A stretch of 58,853 bases of DNA, from assembly GCA_910586865.1 (NCBI GenBank), contig CAJUIY010000004.1, positions 1 through 58,853 on the forward strand. Direction: 5' to 3'. This stretch comes from an uncultured Bacilli bacterium. GTDB lineage: Bacteria; Bacillota_I; Bacilli_A; RF39; UBA660. The notes beneath the pieces are model-generated. The model searched no databases. It saw nothing but the letters and a program-made list of their open reading frames with translations, and was not told the origin of the DNA. Below, piece after piece: positions 43,904 through 50,929 of this stretch (its first letter is position 1; each line of letters begins with the position of its first letter). The position numbers and the translations under genes are program-made.

Positions 43904-44542
43904 ATGAAGTTTCGTTATAAAGAAGAAGATTATAACATTATAATAGAAAAAAAGAAAACCAATAAGAATACCTATATTAGAGTGAAACAAGACTTATCCA
44001 TCTATGTTACTACGAATTATTTTACAAGAGAGAAAGAAATTATTAAATTAATAGAAGAGAATCAAAAAGATATTGAAAAAATGATTGATAATCAAAGAAA
44101 AAAGAAAGAAAACAATGAAGGATTTTATTATTTAGGAAAAAAATATGATCCAATTTATGTTGAATATTGTGATATTTCTTTTGGTGAAGAAAAAGTATTT
44201 CTCCGTAAAGATTTAGATATTGATAAATGGTATAAGAAACAAGCAAAAACTCTATTTAAGGAGCACCTGGATAGGATGTATAAAAACTATAGTGAGAAAA
44301 TACCGTATCCAGATTTAAAAATAAGGAAGATGACGACTCGTTGGGGAGTTTGTAATACAAAGACAAAGACGGTAACATTAAATTTAGAACTAATCAAAAG
44401 AGATTTAAAATATTTAGATTATGTGATTGTTCATGAATTATCCCATTTAATAGAGGCCAATCACTCTTCGAAATTTTGGGCATTAGTAGAAAAAAATTGT
44501 CCCAATTATAAAACATGTAGAAAAGAAATGAAAGATTTTTAG
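43904..44542 (+). CDS. YgjP-like metallopeptidase domain protein
   Basis: 212-aa member of the YgjP/SprT-like (DUF45) family of putative zinc metallopeptidases. The motif VIVHELSHLIEANHSSKFW gives HExxH at His177 and His181 and a third ligand at His187. MTTRWGVCNTKTKTVTLNLEL just upstream is the family signature (R-W-G-x-C). The N-terminal half (about 1-110) is the usual beta-rich part. Cytoplasmic, with no signal peptide. Molecular role unknown. It starts at ATG 43904, 4 bases after AGGTGAT. TATAAT boxes at 43870 and 43881 could supply its promoter. It lies 8 bases ahead of the helical-repeat gene. Confidence 0.85.
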   Translation: MKFRYKEEDYNIIIEKKKTNKNTYIRVKQDLSIYVTTNYFTREKEIIKLIEENQKDIEKMIDNQRKKKENNEGFYYLGKKYDPIYVEYCDISFGEEKVFLRKDLDIDKWYKKQAKTLFKEHLDRMYKNYSEKIPYPDLKIRKMTTRWGVCNTKTKTVTLNLELIKRDLKYLDYVIVHELSHLIEANHSSKFWALVEKNCPNYKTCRKEMKDF

Positions 44543-44550
44543 GTGATAGA

Positions 44551-45927
44551 ATGAACAAAGAGGTAAGGGAATATATCAAAGAATATTTAAAGGTGGATGA
44601 GGAATATCTCGATTCTCATCCAAGTATCTATAAACTCTATAAAAACAATCAATTAGAAGAGTTTCATAAGATGATTAACCAAAATAGGAAGTTACTTGAT
44701 ATTTTGTCTGAATGGATTCTTGCTCATGTAAAATTAGATGATATTAGTGCTATTATTGAATTAAAAGAAATCAAAGAACATAAAGAACTATTAACGAGTA
44801 CTTTATTTAAACAAAAGGCAGAAGATATTAAAAATACTATTAATCATCCTTTTTTTGAAAAGCATCCTAAGCTATTGACTCCAAATGTGTTTTGTCAGCC
44901 TTATGAAGAAGTAGAAAGAATTGTAGCCCTAGATGTTTGGGAAGAATATGGAGACTTATTGACTTCTAGTGTGTTTCGGCAAAAAGCAAAAGATATAAAA
45001 AGAATATTATCTTTGGATTGCTTTCTGAAAAATAAAAAGCTAATAACGCCTACTATTTTTAAACAGAATCCAGATGAAATTGTGAAAGTAGCGAATATGG
45101 AAGTCTTTAAAGATAGACCAGAACTCTTAACAGCAAGTATTTTTACAAAGACAAAGGAAGAACTAGAGGATGTATTAAGTTCAGATTATTTGAAGAACTA
45201 TCCGCAGTTATTATCTCCTATTGTTTTAATTCATAATCAAGAAGAGATAGAAGATATTATTAAATTATTAGAGGACAACAAACGACAGGATTTAATTAGC
45301 CCAACTGTAGTTACCAAAGAGTTCGAAAAAGTAGAAAAAATGATCGGTTTACCATTTTTCAAAGATTATCCAGAAAAGTTAACCAAGAATGTATTTAAAA
45401 GAGAGTATCAAGAAGTTTCAGATATTGTTTCTTCGAAAGAATTACAAGAACATCCAGAATTATTTACTTCCACGATATTTAATCAGCCATTCTCTAATAT
45501 TATGGATATTATTCATCTAGATTGTTTGGAAAAACATCCTGAACTTTTGACGCCAACTATTTTTAATAAAAACCCTTCTGATATTACAGAAATAATAGAT
45601 TATATTGAAAAGACATTGAAGATGCCAGGCTTATTAAAAGTAAGTGTTATTTCTAGGAAATTGGATACTTTGAAAAGAGACATCGAAATCTGCGATGACT
45701 TTCATCTTTTGGATTTGGTAGAAGATAATATTTCTATTTTTAAAAATTCACCACGTATTTTAAAGGCAAAACTGAATTACCTGCAGGCAAATCATATCCC
45801 ATTATATGATAATGAGAAAAAGAAAGTCCATCCTATTGTTACTTCGATTGAGAGTAAGATAAAGAAAAAATATGGAATCGATTATAACTATTTATTAACC
45901 AATTATTCTAGTAAGAAGGTGGCATAA
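44551..45927 (+). CDS. Helical-repeat protein with ten gapless 28-residue repeats (mTERF-like)
   Basis: 458-aa soluble protein. Residues 70-349 (about 44758-45597) are ten consecutive repeats of exactly 28 residues with no insertions. The consensus is roughly xLDxFxxHPELLTPTIFxx, then a helix ending IxxII. The best copies include HLDCLEKHPELLTPTIF and SSKELQEHPELFTSTIF. Each repeat looks like two short helices around a Pro-x-Leu-Leu-Thr turn. The pattern recalls mTERF or other alpha-solenoid folds. An N-terminal cap (1-69) and a C-terminal helical domain (350-458) flank the array. It starts at ATG 44551 after TAGGTGAT. Its stop overlaps the start of the next gene by 1 base. Nucleic-acid binding is a guess from fold resemblance. 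Confidence 0.85.
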   Translation: MNKEVREYIKEYLKVDEEYLDSHPSIYKLYKNNQLEEFHKMINQNRKLLDILSEWILAHVKLDDISAIIELKEIKEHKELLTSTLFKQKAEDIKNTINHPFFEKHPKLLTPNVFCQPYEEVERIVALDVWEEYGDLLTSSVFRQKAKDIKRILSLDCFLKNKKLITPTIFKQNPDEIVKVANMEVFKDRPELLTASIFTKTKEELEDVLSSDYLKNYPQLLSPIVLIHNQEEIEDIIKLLEDNKRQDLISPTVVTKEFEKVEKMIGLPFFKDYPEKLTKNVFKREYQEVSDIVSSKELQEHPELFTSTIFNQPFSNIMDIIHLDCLEKHPELLTPTIFNKNPSDITEIIDYIEKTLKMPGLLKVSVISRKLDTLKRDIEICDDFHLLDLVEDNISIFKNSPRILKAKLNYLQANHIPLYDNEKKKVHPIVTSIESKIKKKYGIDYNYLLTNYSSKKVA

Positions 45928-46229
45928 TGCTTGATTATTTGGAAAGTTTAGGAATTGAATTATACCAAATAGAGGAACTACTAGAAGTTTATGATGAGGC
46001 AGTGATGCAAAGTATTGACTTAGATAATATGAAAGAAATAGTAGATAAAATGAGGAAAGAAGGTTTTACTCTAGAAGAAATTAGGGATTTAGTATTAACC
46101 TCTTTCGAGCTCTTTACTTATGATGCATCTTATATCAAAGAAAGATGGGAGTTTGTGAAGGGGAAGTATTCCATTCATACGTTAGATAAAATTATGGAAA
46201 GTCCTGAAATATTATATGAGGTGAGGTAG
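45927..46229 (+). CDS. Small helical protein, 100 aa, with an mTERF-like motif
   Basis: Acidic and fully helical by eye. The segment GFTLEEIRDLVLTSFELFTYD and the following IKERWEFVKGKY read like one mTERF-type repeat: a 'GFT-x-E-x-I' helix, a Ser/Pro-x-x-Leu turn and an 'I-x-x-R-W-x-F' helix. Its ATG shares one base with the preceding stop (TAATG), so translation is coupled to the 28-residue-repeat protein, and the two may form a complex (inference). It lies 1 base ahead of the rRNA methyltransferase gene. Confidence 0.75.
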   Translation: MLDYLESLGIELYQIEELLEVYDEAVMQSIDLDNMKEIVDKMRKEGFTLEEIRDLVLTSFELFTYDASYIKERWEFVKGKYSIHTLDKIMESPEILYEVR

Positions 46230-46230
46230 T

Positions 46231-46971
46231 ATGGTAATTACTAGTCTAGAAAACAAAGAAATCAAAACATATGCCAAATTAAAACAAAAAAAATATAGAG
46301 ACTCTGAAAAAAGGTTCCTAGTAGAAGGAAAACATTTAGTAGAAGAAGCCAAAAGAGCGAATCTTCTTCTGAAAGTCATCGTAACCAATGAAGACGAGTA
46401 TAATTTTCCTTCTAAGCTTATGGTTACCCAAGATATTATGAAAAAATTATCTGTCTTAGAGACACCACCCAATATCATAGGTGTTTGTAAAATGAGGGAA
46501 GAAGAGGAATTGGCCAATAAAGTTTTAGTGTTAGATGGCATTCAAGATCCTGGTAATATGGGCACAATCATCCGAAGTGCTGTTGCTTTTTCTGTTTCTT
46601 CTATTCTTCTTTCTAATGATAGTGTTGATTTTTATCATCCGAAAGTAGTTCGGGCAACACAAGGAGTGCTTTTTCATGTCAATATCCTAAGAAGAGACCT
46701 ATCTTCTGAAATCCTAAGGTTAAAAGAGAGAGGATATCTCATTTATACAACGGATGTAGAAGATGGGGAAGAAATTCAAAATATTACCTTTCAAGAAGAA
46801 AAAAAGATTGCTTTCGTGATGGGAAACGAAGGAAATGGGGTTAGTGATACGGTAAAAAAGTTAGCAGATAAAAAAATATATATCAAAATGAATCCACTAG
46901 TTGAAAGTTTAAATGTGGGAGTGGCAACCAGTATCTTATTATACGAGTTGGAAAAGAAGAAGGTGAAATGA
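46231..46971 (+). CDS. SpoU/TrmH-family RNA 2'-O-methyltransferase
   Basis: 246-aa SPOUT methyltransferase. An N-terminal substrate-binding domain (about 1-90, with EKRFLVEGKHLVEEA) precedes the knotted catalytic domain: motif 1 LDGIQDPGNMGTIIRSA, motif 2 FVMGNEGNGVS and motif 3 NPLVESLNVGVATSILLYE. These are the standard SAM-binding and knot residues. The exact RNA target (23S rRNA or tRNA) cannot be read from the sequence. It starts at ATG 46231 after GAGGTGAGG. It overlaps the CYTH gene by 4 bases (ATGA). Confidence 0.92.
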   Translation: MVITSLENKEIKTYAKLKQKKYRDSEKRFLVEGKHLVEEAKRANLLLKVIVTNEDEYNFPSKLMVTQDIMKKLSVLETPPNIIGVCKMREEEELANKVLVLDGIQDPGNMGTIIRSAVAFSVSSILLSNDSVDFYHPKVVRATQGVLFHVNILRRDLSSEILRLKERGYLIYTTDVEDGEEIQNITFQEEKKIAFVMGNEGNGVSDTVKKLADKKIYIKMNPLVESLNVGVATSILLYELEKKKVK

Positions 46972-47510
46972 ATATGAAAGAAATAGAAAAAAAATATCAA
47001 ATAGAAGATAACGATAAATTTATCCAAAAATTAGAAGGATTTGGTTGTGAAATCAGTGAGGTCAATCATCAGAAAGATTCCATCTATGTATCCGATATCC
47101 ATCACATTGAAAATACCCCAGGCTCGCTATTTTTACGAGTACGAAAAGATAATGATAAAATAGAGTTAAATGCGAAAAAACATGAAAAGGTGATGGAAGC
47201 TAGAACCGAAGTGGAGTTTGAAGTTTCTTCTTATGAAAATGCGAATCATTTTTTAGAATTTATAGGCTTTGAAAAATGGGTAGAGGTCCGTAAAAAAAGA
47301 GTTCACACTTTTTATAAAGATTGTAATATATGTATCGATGAGGTTGAGGAGTTAGGCAGTTTTGTAGAATTAGAGTATGTGGTGGAAGATGACGTTTTAG
47401 AAGAAGAAATTTTAAAAAAGATAGATGATATTGCCAAAGAGCTTGGAATTGATACAATAAAAGAAGTCCATCAATATTATGATGAGATGATAGCAGAAAG
47501 GAATGCTTAA
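46968..47510 (+). CDS. CYTH-domain protein
   Basis: 180-aa single-domain CYTH protein (CyaB/thiamine-triphosphatase fold). It shows the N-terminal ExExK signature (EIEKKYQI), LFLRVRKDNDKIELNAKK, EARTEVEFEV, and the later charged strands KKRVHTFYKDCNICIDEVEELGSFVELEYV that line the tunnel. Such proteins hydrolyse triphosphate compounds or bind nucleotides. Its substrate is unknown. It starts at ATG 46968 (ATG 46974 is possible) and overlaps the methyltransferase by 4 bases. Confidence 0.85.
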   Translation: MNMKEIEKKYQIEDNDKFIQKLEGFGCEISEVNHQKDSIYVSDIHHIENTPGSLFLRVRKDNDKIELNAKKHEKVMEARTEVEFEVSSYENANHFLEFIGFEKWVEVRKKRVHTFYKDCNICIDEVEELGSFVELEYVVEDDVLEEEILKKIDDIAKELGIDTIKEVHQYYDEMIAERNA

Positions 47511-47511
47511 A

Positions 47512-48009
47512 ATGGAAGAGGTCTATATTGGTAAAATAGTAAATACTCATGGAATTAAAGGAGAACTTCGAATACTAAGTGATTTTTTATATAAAGAGAA
47601 AGCCTTTAAAGTTGGTACGAATATAATAGTAGATTATAATACTTATTTGATTACCTCTTATCGAAGACATAAAAATTTTGATATGATTACCTTAGATGGT
47701 TATTCCAATATCAATGAAGTTCTTTTTCTAAAGGGGAAAAAAGTGTATAAGAAAAAGAGGGAATTACACTTATTAGAAAATGAAATTTTAGATAGTGATT
47801 TAATTTCTTTTCAAGTTATTGATAAAAATAATAATTGTGGTATAATAAAAGAAATATTTTATGCAAGTCCCACGAATAAAATTATACGAGTAGAATTTGC
47901 AAGTGAAGTGTTAATTCCTCTTGCCTCACCAATGATTAAAAAAATAGATCCAAAAAAGAAACAAATAGAGGTGGAATTAATTGAAGGAATGATTTCGAGT
48001 GAGAATTGA
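47512..48009 (+). CDS. rimM: Ribosome maturation factor RimM
   Basis: Assists 30S subunit assembly by binding S19. The 165-aa length is usual. The RimM N-terminal domain begins VYIGKIVNTHGIKGELRI, the most diagnostic stretch. The PRC-barrel domain (about 95-165) ends with VLIPLASPMIKKIDPKKKQIEVELIEGM. The start is ATG 47512, with AAAGGA 9 bases upstream. ATG 47503 abuts that site too closely. It overlaps trmD by 11 bases. Confidence 0.95.
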   Translation: MEEVYIGKIVNTHGIKGELRILSDFLYKEKAFKVGTNIIVDYNTYLITSYRRHKNFDMITLDGYSNINEVLFLKGKKVYKKKRELHLLENEILDSDLISFQVIDKNNNCGIIKEIFYASPTNKIIRVEFASEVLIPLASPMIKKIDPKKKQIEVELIEGMISSEN

Positions 48010-48673
48010 TATATTAACTATTTTTCCAAATATGTTTCAGAATGTTTTTCATGATTCTATTATGAAAAGAGCGATTGACTTAAAAAAAGTAGAAATTCAT
48101 CTTCATAATTTTCGAGATTATTCAAAAGATCGTCATAAAAAAGTGGATGATACCCCTTTTGGGGGAGGATGTGGAATGGTTTTAACTCTCCAACCAATTT
48201 ATGATTGTTTAATGGATATTAAAACGGAGGAAGCAAAAGTTATTCTTTTAACCCCTAGTGGAACTCCTTATAAGCAAAAAATGGCTTATGATTTATCACA
48301 TGAAAAACATTTGATTTTAATTTGTGGTCATTACGAAGGTTTTGATGAGAGAATCAAAAACTTTGTAGATTTAGAAATATCCATAGGAGATTATATCTTA
48401 ACAGGAGGAGAGATACCAGCCATGGTATTAGTGGATTCCATTACGAGACTACTTCCTGGTGTTATTTTAGAAGAGTCCCATTTAGAAGAGTCTTTTAACA
48501 ATCATTTACTAGACTATCCAACTTATACAAAACCTAGAAAGTTTTTAGAGTATTCGGTACCAGAGGTGTTGTTATCTGGTAATCATGAAAAAATAAGACA
48601 GTATCGGGAAGAAGAAAGTATTCGCTTGACAAAGGAGATGCGACCTGATTTATTAAAAGAAAAGGGTGATTAG
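47999..48673 (+). CDS. trmD: tRNA (guanine-N1)-methyltransferase
   Basis: Methylates G37 of tRNAs next to the anticodon. The 224-aa protein has the knot motifs: MRIDILTIFPNMF, DDTPFGGGCGMVL, CGHYEGFDERI, LEISIGDYILTGGEIPAMVLVDSI and the C-terminal region with PTYTKPRKF. The start is GTG 47999 after AAGGAATGAT, overlapping rimM. The rimM-trmD order is conserved in bacteria. The usual rplS neighbour is not present immediately downstream. Confidence 0.97.
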   Translation: MRIDILTIFPNMFQNVFHDSIMKRAIDLKKVEIHLHNFRDYSKDRHKKVDDTPFGGGCGMVLTLQPIYDCLMDIKTEEAKVILLTPSGTPYKQKMAYDLSHEKHLILICGHYEGFDERIKNFVDLEISIGDYILTGGEIPAMVLVDSITRLLPGVILEESHLEESFNNHLLDYPTYTKPRKFLEYSVPEVLLSGNHEKIRQYREEESIRLTKEMRPDLLKEKGD

Positions 48674-49123
48674 ATGTATTTAATAGTAAAGAAAAAAGTT
48701 GATAAAAGGAAAAAGAAAAAAAAGATAGAAAGCATGCAATTACGAAATGGTGTTTTGTTCGGTGTACATGATAAAAAGTATAAAATAAAAGATGCTTATG
48801 TTTGTAATTTAATCATCTATCATAAAAAATTAGGTCATCCAATTGCTTGGAAGCAAGTAGAAAAGAAGTATCAAAAATTAATTTCAACGATACCTGATTT
48901 ATTACTAAGTGATGATGAATCAGGAGAAAGTATTCGAGAAGCTCTAAATCAAATTGAAAAATTTCGTCAAATCATTAAAAATAAATATCGGGACTATTTA
49001 AAAAAACAAGAGTTAGAGAAAATGGCAAATGGTTTATTAATTCTTCAAAAAAATGCACAGGATAGATTACTACAAATTTATAAAGCAAGGTCTCCTATAG
49101 CAAGACATTCTTCTTATCGTTAG
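48674..49123 (+). CDS. Hypothetical basic protein, 149 aa
   Basis: Not recognised. Very lysine-rich N-terminus (about 7-18), a short beta-like stretch (RNGVLFGVHDKKYKIKDAY), then helical segments and a SPIARHSSYR end. It may bind nucleic acid from its charge (inference). It starts at ATG 48674, right after the trmD stop, with AGGGTGAT 3 bases before it. It is therefore the last gene of the rimM-trmD run. A terminator follows. Confidence 0.75.
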   Translation: MYLIVKKKVDKRKKKKKIESMQLRNGVLFGVHDKKYKIKDAYVCNLIIYHKKLGHPIAWKQVEKKYQKLISTIPDLLLSDDESGESIREALNQIEKFRQIIKNKYRDYLKKQELEKMANGLLILQKNAQDRLLQIYKARSPIARHSSYR

Positions 49124-49128
49124 TTTGT

Positions 49129-49162
49129 AAACAAGCTGTAAAGTTTTATGACTTGTTTTTTT
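49129..49162 (+). terminator. Terminator closing the trmD run
   Basis: AAACAAG (49129-49135) pairs with CTTGTTT (49152-49158), with a longer T run to 49162. Confidence 0.7.
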
Positions 49163-49220
49163 CTTTCCTTTTCTTTTTCTAGATTCGTGCTATAGTATAG
49201 CTAAATAGGAGAGTGATAAG

Positions 49221-49985
49221 ATGAAGGAAGAAAACGTAAAAATTATCTATAAAAATAAAAAAACTCCAGGAAAGACTGTAACAATTATATTCTTAATTAT
49301 TTTGGTATTCGTCCTAGTCTCTTATATTGGTTACACCAAATATCAAGAATTTATTATGGAAGAAGAAAGAGAAGTAGAATATATCATAGAAGAAGAATTA
49401 ACCTATCGAGAAGTAATGGAATTACTAGAAAAAATTGAAGATTATAATCAGAACTTTAGTAAGTATTATCCTATTAGTAATTTTAGTAAAATAGATAACC
49501 AAGAAAAATTAAATTTTGGTATTTATATGTTAACGAAATATGAAAATACACATAATTATTATAAAGTAGAGGATATGAAAAATATCTATAAAGAAAACTT
49601 CTTGGGTAATATGAAAGTAGTATATGAAAATATTGATTGTAAGAATAAAGATGGTGTTCTTTACTTGCTAAACAATGGAACCTATACACTAGATAATGCT
49701 CATGAACATGGAGTAGAAAAGATGGATATCGATACTTTTTATGTAGAAAGTAGTAAATTAGATGATGTTTATCAAATAACGGTTCATATTCTATATAGTA
49801 ATTACTGTGCAGATACTTGTTCTAATGATAAAAGTTGTTATTCTTCTTATCAAGATGCTGTCTCTTCTACTAATAGAGTATTAAATTCAAAAAGTGAATA
49901 TGATGATTATAAAAATAATTTAAAGAAGACAACTTTTACTTTTATAAAGAAATATGATTCTTACTTATTGAAAAGTGTTAAATAA
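49221..49985 (+). CDS. Membrane-anchored extracellular protein, 254 aa
   Basis: Not recognised. A basic N-terminus (1-18) is followed by one hydrophobic helix (about 19-40) and an acidic Glu-rich stalk (EEEREVEYIIEEELTY), then an extracellular-looking domain. Near residues 193-205 it has three Cys in YCADTCSNDKSCY that could form disulfides. There is no lipobox. It starts at ATG 49221 after AGGAGAGTG. A TATAGT at 49191-49196 may be its -10. It stands alone between the trmD run and the gene-poor interval. Confidence 0.75.
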   Translation: MKEENVKIIYKNKKTPGKTVTIIFLIILVFVLVSYIGYTKYQEFIMEEEREVEYIIEEELTYREVMELLEKIEDYNQNFSKYYPISNFSKIDNQEKLNFGIYMLTKYENTHNYYKVEDMKNIYKENFLGNMKVVYENIDCKNKDGVLYLLNNGTYTLDNAHEHGVEKMDIDTFYVESSKLDDVYQITVHILYSNYCADTCSNDKSCYSSYQDAVSSTNRVLNSKSEYDDYKNNLKKTTFTFIKKYDSYLLKSVK

Positions 49986-50043
49986 AAAACAAACTTAATG
50001 ATATTAATATGGCAAGAAACCTTTTTAATTATATAGATACTGG

Positions 50044-50295
50044 ATGAATCGTAATTCCTATGAAAAAAAGATAAATGAGTACTTTAAAATAGCAGGGTTC
50101 AATTTTAAATATCGAAAAAATGATGAAAATATTTATGAGAAATTATTAAAATATGATTCCTTAGACAAAGCTCGAAAGAATGCTTTTTGTATTCATTTGA
50201 GTCATGGAAAAGAGAAACCATCTAATTCCGAAAGCTATACCACAGTATATAAATTTTTTGAAGAAATTGATGAGAGACTAAAAGAATTAGAATAA
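50044..50295 (+). CDS. Small open reading frame, 83 aa, doubtful
   Basis: The translated sequence looks like a protein: helical, charged, KINEYFKIAGFNFKYRKND. But no ribosome site precedes ATG 50044, and the frame upstream closes at 50026. It may be a remnant of a larger gene, a leaderless gene or chance. No family recognised. Confidence 0.4.
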   Translation: MNRNSYEKKINEYFKIAGFNFKYRKNDENIYEKLLKYDSLDKARKNAFCIHLSHGKEKPSNSESYTTVYKFFEEIDERLKELE

Positions 50296-50457
50296 CTTGC
50301 TGTGAATATGGATAGTACATTTAGTAGTTTAAGTTAGGGTAATAATAATTAGTTTCCTATATAAGAAGGATGACATCTCATTCTTTTTTTTGGCTCAATT
50401 GAAAAGGTAAATGCAACTTCGAAAGGTTAAATGCAACATTTTGAGTAAATTATTGAT

Positions 50458-50484
50458 AACCAACAAGGATTTACCTTGTTGGTT
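50458..50484. repeat. Perfect 11-base inverted repeat
   Basis: AACCAACAAGG (50458-50468) and CCTTGTTGGTT (50474-50484) around an ATTTA loop. No long T run follows, so it looks more like a structural element of the repeat than a simple terminator. Confidence 0.75.
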
Positions 50485-50505
50485 TAACTATTGTACTCAA
50501 GTTAT

Positions 50506-50552
50506 AAAATCAAGGGTCAAGATAAACTCACTTCGTTCGCCCTTGATTTTTT
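50506..50552 (+). terminator. Terminator-like hairpin inside the element
   Basis: AAAATCAAGGG (50506-50516) pairs perfectly with CCCTTGATTTT (50540-50550), followed by T residues. The 23-base loop contains ACTCACTTCGTTCG. It may block read-through toward the giant gene. Confidence 0.6.
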
Positions 50553-50875
50553 ATTGATATTGCTGGATTTTATCTTAATTTTGTAGTAGTATACTGATAA
50601 GCAACTGATTACTTTATGAAAACATACTTAAAAGAGGCTGAATTTTGGAACATTTTTTGAAATTCAAAATGCAACGTAAGGTAAAATACTAATTTTGAAT
50701 TATTATAATATATTTTTAATATAAGTAAATATTGTTTTTAAAATTTATTTTTTTACCACCTTAATGCAATTTATTTTATTTGAAAACTTTACTTCGACTC
50801 TTTTTATTTTTAGGGTTGCACTTACTTTTTCAACTAAGGATTCTTTTTTTTGACTAAAATAATCACGAAATGGTA

Positions 50876-50904
50876 TTCACAAATTTTGGAATTTATTGTA
50901 GAAT
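50876..50904 (+). promoter_or_regulatory. Probable promoter of the giant surface-protein gene
   Basis: TTCACA at 50876-50881, 17-base spacer, TAGAAT at 50899-50904, 25 bases ahead of the ATG. A TTGACT at 50850 offers an alternative -35 without a good -10. Confidence 0.55.
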
Positions 50905-50929
50905 GGAAGAAGATAGGTTTGTGATAAAA

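Larger units (their letters stand above)
50399..50833. mobile_element. Possible MITE or degenerate IS remnant, 435 bp
   Basis: Position 50399-50417 and the complement of 50815-50833 match at 17 of 19 bases (TTGAAAAGGTAAATGCAAC against TTGAAAAAGTAAGTGCAAC), giving terminal inverted repeats. The left end carries a second copy of the inner motif as a 20-base tandem (50401-50420 and 50421-50440), as transposase sites often do. A further AAAATGCAAC lies near 50668-50677. No transposase frame exists. Multiple end repeats recall IS21-type ends, which is inference. Confidence 0.5.
50296..50929. other. Gene-free interval of 634 bases with hairpins and terminal repeats
   Basis: No open frame with a ribosome site is seen on either strand. 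It holds a possible mobile element (50399-50833), a perfect 11-base hairpin (50458-50484), a terminator-like hairpin (50506-50552) and, at the right, the promoter of the giant gene. A 16-base near-direct repeat (ATTC followed by eight T and GRCT) occurs at 50380-50395 and 50840-50855. Confidence 0.7.

Noticed and set aside
50601..50800. Possible transposase remnant in the gene-free interval
   Set aside because: No frame of useful length or recognisable DDE residues could be read on either strand.
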